Below, one piece after another: positions 34,234-45,749 of a stretch of 64,000 nt of DNA. How positions within the stretch are numbered: position 1 is the first letter of the stretch; each line of letters begins with the position of its first letter. A program made the position numbers and the translations under genes. The notes beneath the pieces are model-generated. The model saw only the letters and a list, made by a program, of their open reading frames with translations, was not told the DNA's origin and did not search any database. The DNA lies in NCBI RefSeq assembly GCF_008373755.1, contig NZ_VUJV01000007.1:1-64000 (forward strand), given 5' to 3'. Source of the stretch: Nocardioides humilatus. GTDB taxonomy: Bacteria > Actinomycetota > Actinomycetes > Propionibacteriales > Nocardioidaceae.

Positions 34234-36114
34234 ATGAGCATGGAGTCGATCGCGTGGAACCAGCTGTACCGGCGGATGGCCGCGCCCGACGACCGACGTG
34301 CGTTCAGCAGGGCGACGGCACGCCGGATCCTCACCTTCGCCCGGCCCCACCGCAGCAAGCTCATCGGCTTCATCCTCCTCAGCATCGCGGGCGCTGCGCT
34401 CGCCGTGGCGACTCCCGTCCTGGCCGGCCGGGTGGTCGACGCGATCGTGGCGGGGGACGCGACCCGGACGGTCGTGAACCTCGCCCTCGTGATCGCCGGG
34501 GTCGCCGTGCTGGACGCGGGGATCGGCCTGGTGACGCGCTGGTTGTCGGCCAACATCGGTGAATCGCTGATCCTCGACCTGCGCAAGGCCGTCTTCGACC
34601 ACGTGCAGCGGATGCCCGTCGCGTTCTTCACGCGGACCCGCACCGGAGCGCTCGTCAGCCGCCTCAACAACGACGTGATCGGTGCCCAACGGGCGTTCAG
34701 CACCACCCTGTCCGGCGTGGTCGGCAACTTCGTGATGCTGATGCTCACCTTGGTGGTGATGCTCGGCATCTCGTGGCGGGTCACGCTTCTCGCCCTGGTG
34801 CTGCTGCCGGTCTTCGTCCTGCCCGCGCGTCGGATGGGCAACAAGATCGCCGGCATCCAGCGCGAGGCGGCCGACCACAACGCCGCCATGGGCAACCAGA
34901 TGACCGAGCGCTTCTCCGCGCCCGGTGCGACCTTGGTCAAGCTGTTCGGGCGTCCTGAGCAGGAGTCCGCCGAGTTCGCGGCCCGGGCCCGCCGGGTCGC
35001 ACAGATCGGCGTGCGGACCGCGATGGTGCAGACGACCTTCGTCACCGCGCTGACGCTGGTGTCGGCTCTGGCGGTCGCGCTGGTCTACGGGCTCGGTGGC
35101 TACTACGCCCTGACCGGTGGGCTCGATGCGGGCGACGTGGTGGCGCTGTCGCTGTTGCTGGTGCGCCTCTACGCCCCGCTCACCTCCCTCGCCAGCGCGC
35201 GGATCGACGTGATGTCGGCGCTGGTGAGCTTCGAGCGGGTCTTCGAGATCCTCGACCTCGAGCCGCTGATCCAGGACCGGCCCGACGCGCGGACCGTGCC
35301 GGCGGGGCCGGTCGCGGTGGAGCTCGACGACGTCCGGTTCTCCTACCCCTCGGCCGACCGGGTCTCCCTCGCGTCCCTGGAGGAGGTCTCGACCCTCGAC
35401 ACCCGTGGTGGCGAGGAGGTCCTGCACGGAGTGTCGCTGCGGGCCGAGCCCGGGCAGGTGATCGCGCTCGTCGGCACCTCCGGTGCCGGGAAGTCCACGA
35501 TCGCCCAGCTGGTGTCCCGGCTCTACGACGTCGACTCGGGCGCCGTACGACTGGCCGGTGTGGACGTCCGGGACCTGAGCGCCGAGGCGATCCGCGCCAC
35601 GGTCGGCATGGTCACCCAGGACGGACACCTCTTCCACGACTCGATCCGCGACAACCTGCTCTTCGCCCGACCCGAGGCGACCGAGGAGGAGATCTGGGAC
35701 GCGCTCGAGCGGGCGCGGCTGGCCGACCTGGTGCGGAGCCTCCCCGACGGCCTCAGCACCGTCGTCGGCGAGCGCGGCTACCGGCTCTCCGGCGGCGAGC
35801 GGCAGCGGTTGACCATCGCCCGGCTGCTGTTGAAGCGACCGCAGGTCGTGGTCCTCGACGAGGCGACGGCGTCGCTCGACTCCACGTCCGAGGCAGCCGT
35901 GCAGGCGGCTCTTTCGGAGGTGCTCGCGGGGCGCACGGCGCTCGTGATCGCCCACCGGCTCTCGACGATCCGCACCGCCGATCGCATCCTCGTGATCGAG
36001 GACGGTCGCATCGCCGAGCAGGGGACCCACGCCGAGCTGCTGGCGGCCGGGGGTCGCTACGAGGAGCTCTACCGCACCCAGTTCGCCGAGGACGGCGACG
36101 GGGTGCCGGCCTGA
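34234..36114 (+). CDS. ABC exporter, fused permease and ATPase (half transporter)
   Basis: 626-aa type IV ABC exporter half. Six transmembrane helices occupy residues ~40-325 (KLIGFILLSIAGAALAVATPVLAGRVV and others). A nucleotide-binding domain follows, with Walker A GTSGAGKST (414-422), signature LSGGE (518-522) and Walker B VVVLDEATASLD, then H-loop AHRLST. It works as a homodimer or with a partner encoded elsewhere. The substrate (lipid, drug or peptide) is not readable. Transcribed alone from a leaderless-type promoter and convergent with the LuxR-like gene. Confidence 0.92.
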   Translation: MSMESIAWNQLYRRMAAPDDRRAFSRATARRILTFARPHRSKLIGFILLSIAGAALAVATPVLAGRVVDAIVAGDATRTVVNLALVIAGVAVLDAGIGLVTRWLSANIGESLILDLRKAVFDHVQRMPVAFFTRTRTGALVSRLNNDVIGAQRAFSTTLSGVVGNFVMLMLTLVVMLGISWRVTLLALVLLPVFVLPARRMGNKIAGIQREAADHNAAMGNQMTERFSAPGATLVKLFGRPEQESAEFAARARRVAQIGVRTAMVQTTFVTALTLVSALAVALVYGLGGYYALTGGLDAGDVVALSLLLVRLYAPLTSLASARIDVMSALVSFERVFEILDLEPLIQDRPDARTVPAGPVAVELDDVRFSYPSADRVSLASLEEVSTLDTRGGEEVLHGVSLRAEPGQVIALVGTSGAGKSTIAQLVSRLYDVDSGAVRLAGVDVRDLSAEAIRATVGMVTQDGHLFHDSIRDNLLFARPEATEEEIWDALERARLADLVRSLPDGLSTVVGERGYRLSGGERQRLTIARLLLKRPQVVVLDEATASLDSTSEAAVQAALSEVLAGRTALVIAHRLSTIRTADRILVIEDGRIAEQGTHAELLAAGGRYEELYRTQFAEDGDGVPA

Positions 36115-36121
36115 CGCGGCT

Positions 36122-36424
36122 TCACTCGACCCGGACGAACCCGCTGCGGTAGGCGGCGATCACGAGCTGTACGCGGTCGCGGACGCCGACCTTGGCGATC
36201 AGCCGGGCGACGTGGCACTTGACGGTCGCGGGGGAGATGAAGAGCGTCGTCGCGATCTCGCCGGTCGACTGGCCCTCGGCCAGGCAGCGCAGCACGTCGG
36301 CCTCGCGGCGCGAGAGCCGCTCGGTCCAGGGGGCGATCTGGAAGGACGGCGGGATCGAGTCGGGCGGACGGACGACCGTGAGGTGGCGGTACGCCGCCTC
36401 GTCGGTGCGCTGAGCCTCGCTCAT
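36122..36424 (-). CDS. Short LuxR-type HTH protein
   Basis: 100-aa DNA-binding protein consisting of a ~38-residue leader and a single LuxR/NarL HTH (LSRREADVLRCLAEGQSTGEIATTLFISPATVKCHVARLIAKVGVRDRVQLVIAAY). No sensor or receiver domain is present, so it resembles stand-alone GerE-like regulators. AAGGGGAA precedes the ATG. It ends 7 nt from the ABC exporter stop, convergent. Target unknown. Confidence 0.85.
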   Translation of the reverse strand: MSEAQRTDEAAYRHLTVVRPPDSIPPSFQIAPWTERLSRREADVLRCLAEGQSTGEIATTLFISPATVKCHVARLIAKVGVRDRVQLVIAAYRSGFVRVE

Positions 36425-36749
36425 GCTGTTCCCCTTGGTCTCCGCCCCCCACGGTCGCAGACAGCCCTGGAGTCCGGGCCTGCGCCGAGGCTAGGGAGCC
36501 CCACGTCGCGCTTGCACACGAAGCAGGGCAACGTGAGACCGATCTGAGACGCGGCGCGCACCTCGTGGAAAGGGGTGGTGATCGGGTCCCGAGTGATGTA
36601 TCTTGACGTCAAGAGACCTTGTTCGGTCGAGATACTGACCGAGGTCTGAACACTTAGGACAGCCTCACTATCCCTGCGCTGGTGCCCAGCGGCAGGATGG
36701 GACGGCAGACTTACGCGACGCACAGATGTCGACGAGGACGGAGACGCGG
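36425..36749 (+). promoter_or_regulatory. 325-bp upstream region of aconitase
   Basis: No credible gene. The region has an 18-bp near-perfect palindrome at 36599-36616 and a second inverted repeat, TCGGTC (36623-36628) / GACCGA (36637-36642). The aconitase ATG at 36750 follows GAGGACGGAG; an in-frame ATG at 36726 has no ribosome-binding site. The region reads as a long regulated leader. A minus-strand frame over 36421-36723 has no family features. Confidence 0.6.
36599..36616. promoter_or_regulatory. Palindromic operator candidate upstream of acnA
   Basis: TATCTTGACGTCAAGAGA: 14 central bases (TCTTGACGTCAAGA, 36601-36614) are a perfect palindrome, and 17 of 18 positions fit the longer one. 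The TTGA/TCAA half-sites recall MarR-family operators. In Streptomyces the MarR regulator TamR controls aconitase (from memory), which makes a redox- or metabolite-responsive MarR protein a plausible binder. No marR gene lies in the window. Confidence 0.6.
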
Positions 36750-39422
<2,673 letters not shown>

Positions 39423-39433
39423 TCAACCTCTCG

Positions 39434-39482
39434 ATGGCCCGTCCCTCGCCCTCACGGCGCGGGGGCGGGCCATTGGCCTTTT
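39434..39482 (+). terminator. Intrinsic terminator after acnA
   Basis: ATGGCCCG (39434-39441) pairs with CGGGCCAT (39466-39473), with further G+C pairing possible in the loop, followed by TTGGCCTTTT. Lies 12 nt after the acnA stop. Confidence 0.75.
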
Positions 39483-39501
39483 CGCTTGCCACGATGGACC
39501 T

Positions 39502-40194
39502 ATGCGCAGCTTTCGACGCGTCCGTACGGCGGCCCTGCTCCTCGCCCTCGCGGCGCCGATCGGGCTGACGGCCTGCGGAGCCGGCGGTGGCGACGCCGAC
39601 GACGCGCCCACGCTCGACACCCGCCCGACGCGCCACGCGACGCACAAGCCGAAGCCGACGAAGACCGCCGACGATCCGACCGCGTCCGCCAGCATCCCGG
39701 AGACGACGGCCACCTCGGCGCCGCCCGCGACCGAGACCACGGACAGCGGGCCCTCGCCCGAGCCGCCGACCGACAAGCCGGGCGGGCCGACGTCGTACGA
39801 CGAAGCGCGCGCGCGGATCGAGGGCGACCACGGGGGCGAACCCACCTACGTGCCGCGGTTCTCGACGGCGAAGGACATCGTCTACTGCCTGCTCGACGAC
39901 CCGGTGATCGGCCCGGCGTGCGAGCTGCGGACCGGATTCATCAAGGACGACGACGTCTGCGGCGGCGACATCGCCGACGGGGTCGGGCGGGTCGAGACCT
40001 ACCAGGGCGAGGCCCGGCCGGTCTGCAACACCGACACGATCCGCGAACCCGGCGCCAACGTGGTCGACGGTGAGGGCAGCGTGGTCATCAGCGATGACGT
40101 CGAGTGCCTGGTCGAGTCGATCGGCGTGACCTGTGTCGACCTCGGGCAGCACACGGGGTTCTTCATCGGCCCTCGCGAGTACCACGTCTTCTGA
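39502..40194 (+). CDS. Putative lipoprotein, 230 aa
   Basis: Exported lipoprotein of unknown function. The signal peptide (MRSFRRVRTAALLLALAAPIG) ends in the lipobox LTAC with Cys25. A ~70-residue Thr/Pro/Ser-rich linker follows, then a small domain with six cysteines (IVYCLLDDPVIGPACELRTGF; DVCGGDIADG; PVCNTDT; VECLVESIGVTCVDLG) that are probably paired as disulfides. The start at ATG 39502 gives an ideal signal peptide. Separated from acnA by a terminator. Confidence 0.8.
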   Translation: MRSFRRVRTAALLLALAAPIGLTACGAGGGDADDAPTLDTRPTRHATHKPKPTKTADDPTASASIPETTATSAPPATETTDSGPSPEPPTDKPGGPTSYDEARARIEGDHGGEPTYVPRFSTAKDIVYCLLDDPVIGPACELRTGFIKDDDVCGGDIADGVGRVETYQGEARPVCNTDTIREPGANVVDGEGSVVISDDVECLVESIGVTCVDLGQHTGFFIGPREYHVF

Positions 40195-40200
40195 GCCGAC

Positions 40201-40206
40201 TACGGT
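40201..40206 (+). promoter_or_regulatory. Probable -10 hexamer of the thiamine-binding protein gene
   Basis: TACGGT, 6 nt before the ATG at 40213. Leaderless pattern. Confidence 0.5.
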
Positions 40207-40212
40207 GACCGG

Positions 40213-40515
40213 ATGCTCGTCGCCTTCAGCATCTCCCCGTCCGACGCCGCCGATAAGACCGGCAGCGTCAGCGAGGCCGTCGCGGCTGCAGTGCGCGTGG
40301 TCCGCGAGTCCGGTCTCCCCAACGAGACCAACGCTATGTTCACCAACATCGAGGGGGAGTGGGACGAGGTGATGGCTGTCGTGAAGCGTGCCGTCGAGGT
40401 GGTCGCCGAGGTCTCGCCGCGGGTCGGGCTGGTCCTCAAGGCCGACATCCGACCCGGGTTCACCGGGCAGCTGACCGCGAAGGTCGAGCGGGTCGAGCGG
40501 GCGCTCGAGCAGTGA
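40213..40515 (+). CDS. MTH1187/YkoF-type thiamine-binding protein
   Basis: 100-aa ferredoxin-like protein of the DUF77/MTH1187 family: [62 protein letters not shown]. The conserved start and the '[11 protein letters not shown]' strand-helix are diagnostic. These proteins bind thiamine or related pyrimidines and form tetramers. It overlaps the DUF3105 gene by GTGA, so the two are coupled, but the functional link is unclear. Confidence 0.87.
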   Translation: MLVAFSISPSDAADKTGSVSEAVAAAVRVVRESGLPNETNAMFTNIEGEWDEVMAVVKRAVEVVAEVSPRVGLVLKADIRPGFTGQLTAKVERVERALEQ

Positions 40516-41132
40516 CCGAACCGACGGGGGAACCGACCTCCAAACGTCCGCTGGGTGTCGCCGTCGCGGTGGGGGCCGGTGTGCTCGTCGTGGTGGGTGC
40601 GGTCGTGCTGCCGTCGGTGCTCGGCGGTGACGATGAATCGGAGTCGCAGGCCCCGCCCGCGAGTCCGGGTGCGACGGTCGACACCAGCAACCTCGCGCTC
40701 GTGCAGGAGTACGACCTGCCGCCCTGGCACCACACCAGCGACGACGTCGACTATCCCCAGTCCCCGCCGGTCGGCGGTGACCACTTCGACCCGTGGCTCG
40801 AGTGCGGCGTCTACGACGTGCCGGTCTCGGACGAGCTCGCCGTCCACGACCTCGAGCACGCCTCGGTGTGGATCACCTACCGACCCGACCAGGTCGACGC
40901 CGAGGGTGTCGCGGAGCTCGCAGGGGCGTTGCCGCAGAACGGCATCATGTCGCCCTACCCCACGCAGGAGGCGCCGGTCGTGATCACGGCCTGGGCCCGC
41001 CAGCTCGCCCTGATCGGGCCGGACGATCCACGGATCGCGCTCTTCATCGACAAGTACGGCGCCGGGGAGACGGCTCCGGAGGCGTTCGCCTCGTGTGCGG
41101 GCGGCACCACCGAACCAACGCCGGGCGCCTGA
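40512..41132 (+). CDS. DUF3105 domain-containing membrane-anchored protein
   Basis: 206 aa: N-terminal transmembrane helix ([26 protein letters not shown]), short linker, then the DUF3105 domain. The domain carries conserved histidines and tryptophans ([56 protein letters not shown]), which suggest metal binding outside the membrane. Function unknown. GTG 40512 overlaps the previous stop. Its own stop is 1 nt from the end of the convergent HhH gene. Confidence 0.88.
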   Translation: MTEPTGEPTSKRPLGVAVAVGAGVLVVVGAVVLPSVLGGDDESESQAPPASPGATVDTSNLALVQEYDLPPWHHTSDDVDYPQSPPVGGDHFDPWLECGVYDVPVSDELAVHDLEHASVWITYRPDQVDAEGVAELAGALPQNGIMSPYPTQEAPVVITAWARQLALIGPDDPRIALFIDKYGAGETAPEAFASCAGGTTEPTPGA

Positions 41133-41133
41133 C

Positions 41134-41925
41134 TCAGACGGAGTAGCCGAGTCCGATCGCGGCGAGCGCCGCCTCGATGCGGTCGAGGGCGATCGGTCCG
41201 ACGCCGTGGAGCGCGGCGAGGTCGCCCCGGGTCCAGGACGCAGCGGCTTCGAGGGTGTGGACGTCGACAGCCCGCAGGGCCCGGGTCGCCGGAGCCCCGA
41301 TAGTGCGGGGGAGCGGCGTGCCGTCGCGCTGCGGAGCGCGCTCGCGGGGGCCGTCCTCGTGATCGACGACGGCCTGACCGCGCGGGGAGAGGCGGTAGCC
41401 GATCGCGAGCGACTCGGTCAGGCCACGCTCCTTGAGCTTGCGGACGTCACGCTTGAAGTCCGCGGTCGGTCGGCCGAGCTGGTCGGCGAGCTCGGGCGCG
41501 CGCACCTCGGGGTGGGCGTCGATGATCCGCAGGGTGGTGCGGGTCCACGGGCCGGTCGTCGAGGACGCGTCGAGCCGGTCGAGCCCGGTGATGATCGCGG
41601 CGATCTCGTCGGGGCCCGGCACCGACTCGCGCAGCGCGTCGCGGGGGTCGGCGCCGGCGTACTTCAACCCGACGCGGTAGGCAGGCCGGTCGGCCTTGGC
41701 CGCGAGGGCGCTCTTGAGCGCGGCCAGTGACGACGCGCCGGCCCGGCGGGCATCCTCGGCGCGGAGCGTCGACGGGGTGACCCGGTCGACGGTGACCACC
41801 TCGATGAGACCGACCGCGGTCCGCAGCTTGGTGCCGACCCGCACGCGTGGCCGGTCCCAGCGCCGGAAGGCGAGGTCGACGTCGCCTCGTCGGATGGCGT
41901 CGAGCTCGGCGGGTCGCATCAGCAC
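41134..41925 (-). CDS. Helix-hairpin-helix protein with ASCH-like N-terminus
   Basis: 263-aa predicted nucleic-acid-binding protein, not firmly recognised. The first ~55 residues (ELDAIRRGDVDLAFRRWDRPRVRVGTKLRTAVGLIEVVTVDRV) look ASCH-like, a fold that binds modified bases. The middle has winged-helix-like segments (LRIIDAHPEVRAPELADQLGRPTADFKRDVRKLKERGLTES). The end is a helix-hairpin-helix (ASWTRGDLAALHGVGPIALDRIEAALAAIG). GTG 41925 has TATCCT 7 nt upstream (41933-41938). The combination suggests DNA or RNA surveillance (inference). Confidence 0.72.
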   Translation of the reverse strand: MLMRPAELDAIRRGDVDLAFRRWDRPRVRVGTKLRTAVGLIEVVTVDRVTPSTLRAEDARRAGASSLAALKSALAAKADRPAYRVGLKYAGADPRDALRESVPGPDEIAAIITGLDRLDASSTTGPWTRTTLRIIDAHPEVRAPELADQLGRPTADFKRDVRKLKERGLTESLAIGYRLSPRGQAVVDHEDGPRERAPQRDGTPLPRTIGAPATRALRAVDVHTLEAAASWTRGDLAALHGVGPIALDRIEAALAAIGLGYSV

Positions 41926-41932
41926 GCTTCGG

Positions 41933-41938
41933 AGGATA
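41933..41938 (-). promoter_or_regulatory. Probable -10 hexamer of the HhH-protein gene
   Basis: TATCCT on the minus strand, 7 nt before the GTG at 41925; leaderless spacing. Divergent from the Nudix promoter 24 bp away. Confidence 0.5.
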
Positions 41939-41962
41939 GGGCGTCGGTGTGAACCCCGCGGC

Positions 41963-41968
41963 TACGGT
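41963..41968 (+). promoter_or_regulatory. Probable -10 hexamer of the Nudix gene
   Basis: TACGGT, 6 nt before the GTG at 41975; leaderless spacing. Confidence 0.5.
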
Positions 41969-41974
41969 GACCGC

Positions 41975-42430
41975 GTGCGTCGCTTCGCCTCGATCCTTCT
42001 CGTCGACCCGCGCGGCTGGGTGTTGCTCCAGGAGCGCGACGAGCACCCGGTGATCGACCCGGAGCGCTGGGGCTTCGTCGGCGGGCACGTCGACCCCGGC
42101 GAGCAGCCCGGCGATGCCGCCTACCGCGAGCTCGAGGAGGAGACGGGGCTGGTGATCGCACCGCCGGGCCTGCCCCTGTGGCGCGAGTTCTCCGTCCACC
42201 ACGCCGCCTATGGCTCTGACGACGACGTGTTCGTCTACGCCGCCGCGACGACGGCGACCGACGACGACGTCGTGCTGGGCGAGGGGCGCCAGATCGTCTT
42301 CGTCGACCCGGACCGGCTCGGAGAGCTGCCGCTCACAGCGTCGGCGGCGAGGATCCTGCCGGACTTCCTCGGCTCCGACCGCTTCCGGAGCCTCGTCGAG
42401 GAGGCCGCGATCGCGGCCAGGAATCGCTGA
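41975..42430 (+). CDS. Nudix hydrolase
   Basis: 151-aa pyrophosphohydrolase with a complete Nudix box, GGHVDPGEQPGDAAYRELEEETGL (G-x5-E-x7-R-E-x2-E-E-x-G), near residues 35-58. It cleaves a nucleoside diphosphate linked to another group; the substrate cannot be assigned. GTG 41975 is supported by the nearby TACGGT. dxs starts 18 nt downstream with its own -10 element overlapping the end of this gene. Confidence 0.9.
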   Translation: MRRFASILLVDPRGWVLLQERDEHPVIDPERWGFVGGHVDPGEQPGDAAYRELEEETGLVIAPPGLPLWREFSVHHAAYGSDDDVFVYAAATTATDDDVVLGEGRQIVFVDPDRLGELPLTASAARILPDFLGSDRFRSLVEEAAIAARNR

Positions 42431-42435
42431 CCGCC

Positions 42436-42441
42436 TAGACT
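42436..42441 (+). promoter_or_regulatory. Probable -10 hexamer of dxs
   Basis: TAGACT, 7 nt before the ATG at 42449; leaderless spacing. dxs may therefore have its own promoter. Confidence 0.5.
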
Positions 42442-42448
42442 CGGCCCC

Positions 42449-44377
42449 ATGGCCATCCTCGACCGGATCACCTCGCCCCGCGACCTGCGGGACCTCTCCG
42501 AGGCTGAGCTGGCGACGCTGGCGGCCGAGATCCGCGACCTGCTGATCCGCACGGTCGCGACCAACACCGGCCACCTCGGTCCCAACCTCGGCGTCGTCGA
42601 GCTGACGCTCGCGATCCACCGGGTCTTCGACAGTCCGCGCGACCGCGTGGTCTTCGACACCGGCCACCAGTCCTACGTGCACAAGCTCGTCACCGGTCGC
42701 GCTCCCGAGTTCGGCACGCTGCGCCGTGAGGGCGGGATCAGCGGTTACCCGAGCCAGGCCGAGTCCGACCACGACATCGTCGAGAACTCCCACGCGTCGA
42801 CCGCGCTCAGCTATGCCGACGGCATCGCCAAGGCCTACGCCATCCGCGGCGAGGACCGCCACGTCGTCGCCGTGATCGGTGACGGCGCCCTCACCGGCGG
42901 CATGGCCTGGGAAGCGCTCAACAACATCGCGATCGCCCGCGACTCGCGCCTGGTCATTGTGGTCAACGACAACGGTCGCTCCTACACGCCGACGATCGGC
43001 GGTCTCGCGACCGCGCTCGCCGGGCTGCGCACCAACCCGCGCTACGAGCAGGTGCTCGACATGGTGCGGAAGCGGGTCAACGCGGTGCCGGCCGTGGGTC
43101 CGACTGCCTACGACGCCCTTCACGCGGTCAAGAAGGGCCTCAAGGACGCGCTCGCCCCGCAGGGCCTCTTCGAGGACCTCGGCCTGAAGTACGTCGGTCC
43201 GGTCGATGGTCACGACCGCCACGCCATGGAGCAGGCGCTCGCCCAGGCGAAGCGCTTCGGTGGTCCGGTGATCGTGCACGCCATCACCCGCAAGGGATTC
43301 GGCTACGACCCGGCGGAGCGGCACGAGGCCGACCAGTTCCACGCGCCCGGGCCGTTCGACGTGCAGACCGGTCTGGAGAAGCCGAAGGGGCTCATCTGGA
43401 CCGACCACTTCGCCGAGCACATCGTGCGGATCGGCGAGCGCCGCCACGACATCGTCGGCATGACGGCCGCGATGATGCACCCGGTCGGGCTCGACAAGTT
43501 CCAGGCCCGCTTCCCCGAGCGCACCTTCGACGTCGGCATCGCCGAGCAGCACGCGGCCACCTCGGCTGCGGGCCTCGCCATCGGCGGCCTCCACCCGGTC
43601 TTCGCGGTCTACGCGACCTTCCTCAACCGGGCTTTCGACCAGGTCCTCATGGACGTGGCGCTCCACAAGTGCGGGGTGACCTTCGTCCTCGACCGCTCCG
43701 GCGTGACGGGCGACGACGGCGCCAGCCACAACGGCATGTGGGACATGTCGATCCTCCAGGTCGTGCCGGGCCTCCGGTTGGCTGCACCGCGTGACGTCAC
43801 CCGGATGCGCGAGCTGCTCGACGAGGCCGTCGAAGTCTCCGACGCGCCCACGGTCGTGCGGTTCCCGAAGGGTCCGCCGCCCGAGGACATCGACGCGATC
43901 GACCGGATCGGCGGAGTCGACGTGCTCGTCCGCAAGGGGAGCAAGGACGTCCTCGTGGTGGCAGTCGGCTCGATGGCCGGCACCGGCGTCGAGGTCGCCG
44001 ACCGGCTCACCGCGCAAGGCATCGGCGTCACGGTCGTCGACCCCCGCTGGGTCAAGCCGGTCGACCCCGCACTGATCGACCTCGCCCGCGACCACCGTCT
44101 GGTCGTGACGATCGAGGACAACGGCGTCATCGGCGGCGTGGGCGCGGTGCTGCTGCAGACCCTGTCGGCGGCCCACGTCGACACCCCCGTCCGGGTGCAC
44201 GGCATTCCCCAGGAGTTCCTCGACCACGCCAAGCGCAACGTGATCCTCGAACGGATCGGCCTGTCCGCCCAGTCGATCGCCTTCGACGTGCTGCACGAGA
44301 TCGCCAGCGCCGATCCCTCCAAGGCGACGTCGACGGTCGATGACCGGACGCTCCTCGATGTCGACGGGACGCACTAG
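42449..44377 (+). CDS. dxs: 1-Deoxy-D-xylulose-5-phosphate synthase
   Basis: First enzyme of the MEP isoprenoid pathway and a source of thiamine and pyridoxal precursors. It condenses pyruvate and glyceraldehyde 3-phosphate with TPP. The 642-aa protein has HQSYVHKL, the TPP/Mg motif GDG (144-146) ... NDN (173-175), GPVDGHD, the transketolase-like domain [20 protein letters not shown] and [15 protein letters not shown], and a C-terminal domain. The stop lies inside the start of the HELTH-lipoprotein gene (overlap about 20 nt), implying co-transcription. Confidence 0.97.
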   Translation: MAILDRITSPRDLRDLSEAELATLAAEIRDLLIRTVATNTGHLGPNLGVVELTLAIHRVFDSPRDRVVFDTGHQSYVHKLVTGRAPEFGTLRREGGISGYPSQAESDHDIVENSHASTALSYADGIAKAYAIRGEDRHVVAVIGDGALTGGMAWEALNNIAIARDSRLVIVVNDNGRSYTPTIGGLATALAGLRTNPRYEQVLDMVRKRVNAVPAVGPTAYDALHAVKKGLKDALAPQGLFEDLGLKYVGPVDGHDRHAMEQALAQAKRFGGPVIVHAITRKGFGYDPAERHEADQFHAPGPFDVQTGLEKPKGLIWTDHFAEHIVRIGERRHDIVGMTAAMMHPVGLDKFQARFPERTFDVGIAEQHAATSAAGLAIGGLHPVFAVYATFLNRAFDQVLMDVALHKCGVTFVLDRSGVTGDDGASHNGMWDMSILQVVPGLRLAAPRDVTRMRELLDEAVEVSDAPTVVRFPKGPPPEDIDAIDRIGGVDVLVRKGSKDVLVVAVGSMAGTGVEVADRLTAQGIGVTVVDPRWVKPVDPALIDLARDHRLVVTIEDNGVIGGVGAVLLQTLSAAHVDTPVRVHGIPQEFLDHAKRNVILERIGLSAQSIAFDVLHEIASADPSKATSTVDDRTLLDVDGTH

Positions 44378-45647
44378 CGCTCCCGACAGCAGATACCGCC
44401 GACTCGCGGCGCTGCTGTCCCTCGCCCTGCTGGGCCCTGCCTTCGCCGCCTGCGGCGATGACGACGTGCCGGTCAGTCCCGACGATCCCGAGCGCTACGT
44501 CGTCGAGGCGATCGAGCGCACGCTCCACCAGCGTGCGCGAGCGATGCTCAACGGTGACTCGGTGGGCTTCGACCGCAGTCTTGCGCGACGTGATGCTGCG
44601 TTCGTCGAGGCCCAGGACCGCTACTACGGCAACGTCACCCAGCTTCCACTCGGCGCCGTCCGCTTCACCCTCGGCACCGAATCCCTCGAGCCCGATGGCC
44701 CCGATGGCGGAGATGGCGGGGCCTACTGGGCCGAGATCACGATCCGCCTCCAGATCGAGGGTTACGACGTCGCGCCGGTCGTGACGCGCGACCGCTGGCG
44801 CTTCGTGCCGACCGCCAACCAGCGCCGCTACCTCCTCGCGTCGACGACCGACCGCGCGTGGGAGGCCGACCACCCCTCGCAACCCCAGCCCTGGGACCTC
44901 GACGAGGAGATCGAGGTCCGGGACGCTCCGGGCGTGCTCGGCATCTTCGACGACGACTCGCTCGGCAGCGCGAGCAGCGTGCTCGACGCCGTGTCGCTGG
45001 GTCGCTTCCAGGTGAAGTCGGTGCTCCCCACCGAGCTGTCCGACCCCGGTGGTGTGGTGCTCTACGCACTGTCGGACCCAGCGTTCGTCGACTCGCTGTC
45101 GGGGCTGCCGTTCAGCGATCCCGACCGCCTCGACGGCGCGACCATCCCCGTCCCGCGCGATGCGACGGACGCCGACGGGCGGGTGGCGTCGTACCGGATC
45201 CTGCTCAGCCCGCACGTGCTCGACCAGGGCGAGGAAGTGCTCGACCGATTGGTGCGCCACGAGCTCACCCACGTCGCTCTCGGTGAGCGCGCGCAGGGGG
45301 TGCCGCTGTGGCTCACCGAGGGGATCGCCGAATACGTCTCGGTCCAGCCGATCGCGCCCGCCGAGCGCCGGCTGCAGACCGACGCCCTCAACCTGGCCGC
45401 CTCCGGCGTCGACGACCTGCCGTCCGACGCCGACTTCGGCGGTGAGCACGCCGAGGGCTGGTACGCCGTCTCGTGGTGGGTCTGCGAATACATCGCCGCG
45501 ACCTACGGAGCCGACGCGCTGTGGCTGCTCCTCGACGCGCTCCACGACGGCGGCGACCAGGCGAGCGTCATCTCCCAGCAGCTCGGCATCTCGACCTCGG
45601 CGCTGGCCGAGCAGGGCGTCGCCCTGATGCGCCGTACCTACGGCTGA
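44358..45647 (+). CDS. Putative zinc metallopeptidase lipoprotein (peptidase MA-like)
   Basis: 429-aa exported protein. Signal peptide [20 protein letters not shown] has a lipobox-like FAAC (Cys32). An NTF2-like middle region ([32 protein letters not shown]) precedes the catalytic motif HELTH (His301-His305). Downstream TEGIAEY supplies Glu321/Glu325 as possible third zinc ligand. The [11 protein letters not shown]...[11 protein letters not shown] pattern is typical of peptidase-MA-like gluzincins. ATG 44358 overlaps the dxs end; ATG 44340 is an alternative. Substrate unknown. Confidence 0.82.
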   Translation: MSTGRTSAPDSRYRRLAALLSLALLGPAFAACGDDDVPVSPDDPERYVVEAIERTLHQRARAMLNGDSVGFDRSLARRDAAFVEAQDRYYGNVTQLPLGAVRFTLGTESLEPDGPDGGDGGAYWAEITIRLQIEGYDVAPVVTRDRWRFVPTANQRRYLLASTTDRAWEADHPSQPQPWDLDEEIEVRDAPGVLGIFDDDSLGSASSVLDAVSLGRFQVKSVLPTELSDPGGVVLYALSDPAFVDSLSGLPFSDPDRLDGATIPVPRDATDADGRVASYRILLSPHVLDQGEEVLDRLVRHELTHVALGERAQGVPLWLTEGIAEYVSVQPIAPAERRLQTDALNLAASGVDDLPSDADFGGEHAEGWYAVSWWVCEYIAATYGADALWLLLDALHDGGDQASVISQQLGISTSALAEQGVALMRRTYG

Positions 45648-45737
45648 CTGATTGGCCGAGCGTGTCTACGGCGACACGTGGAGCGAGCAAGCTTCCCGCG
45701 GTCGCCTCCCGCCACGCTGCCGGCTGACCATGCTCAG

Positions 45738-45743
45738 TATCGT
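45738..45743 (+). promoter_or_regulatory. Probable -10 hexamer of the PAC2 gene
   Basis: TATCGT, 6 nt before the GTG at 45750; leaderless spacing. Confidence 0.5.
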
Positions 45744-45749
45744 GGGCGC

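Noticed and set aside
34213-36030. 605-codon minus-strand frame opposite the ABC exporter
   Set aside because: Composition typical of antisense frames (Arg/His/Gln/Asp-rich), no domain; the plus strand has intact Walker A, signature and Walker B motifs.
25456-36425. Genomic island or prophage
   Set aside because: Gene content looks accessory, but there is no integrase, transposase, tRNA, direct-repeat boundary or change in codon use; only the 29.5-kb promoter is AT-rich.
36421-36723. 100-codon minus-strand frame in the aconitase leader
   Set aside because: No ribosome-binding site or family similarity, and it runs through the palindrome and dyad; treated as regulatory DNA.
41447-44374. 975-codon minus-strand open frame over the HhH gene, Nudix and dxs
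   Set aside because: Antisense shadow produced by high G+C at third positions; no family motif, while dxs on the plus strand is complete with all catalytic residues.
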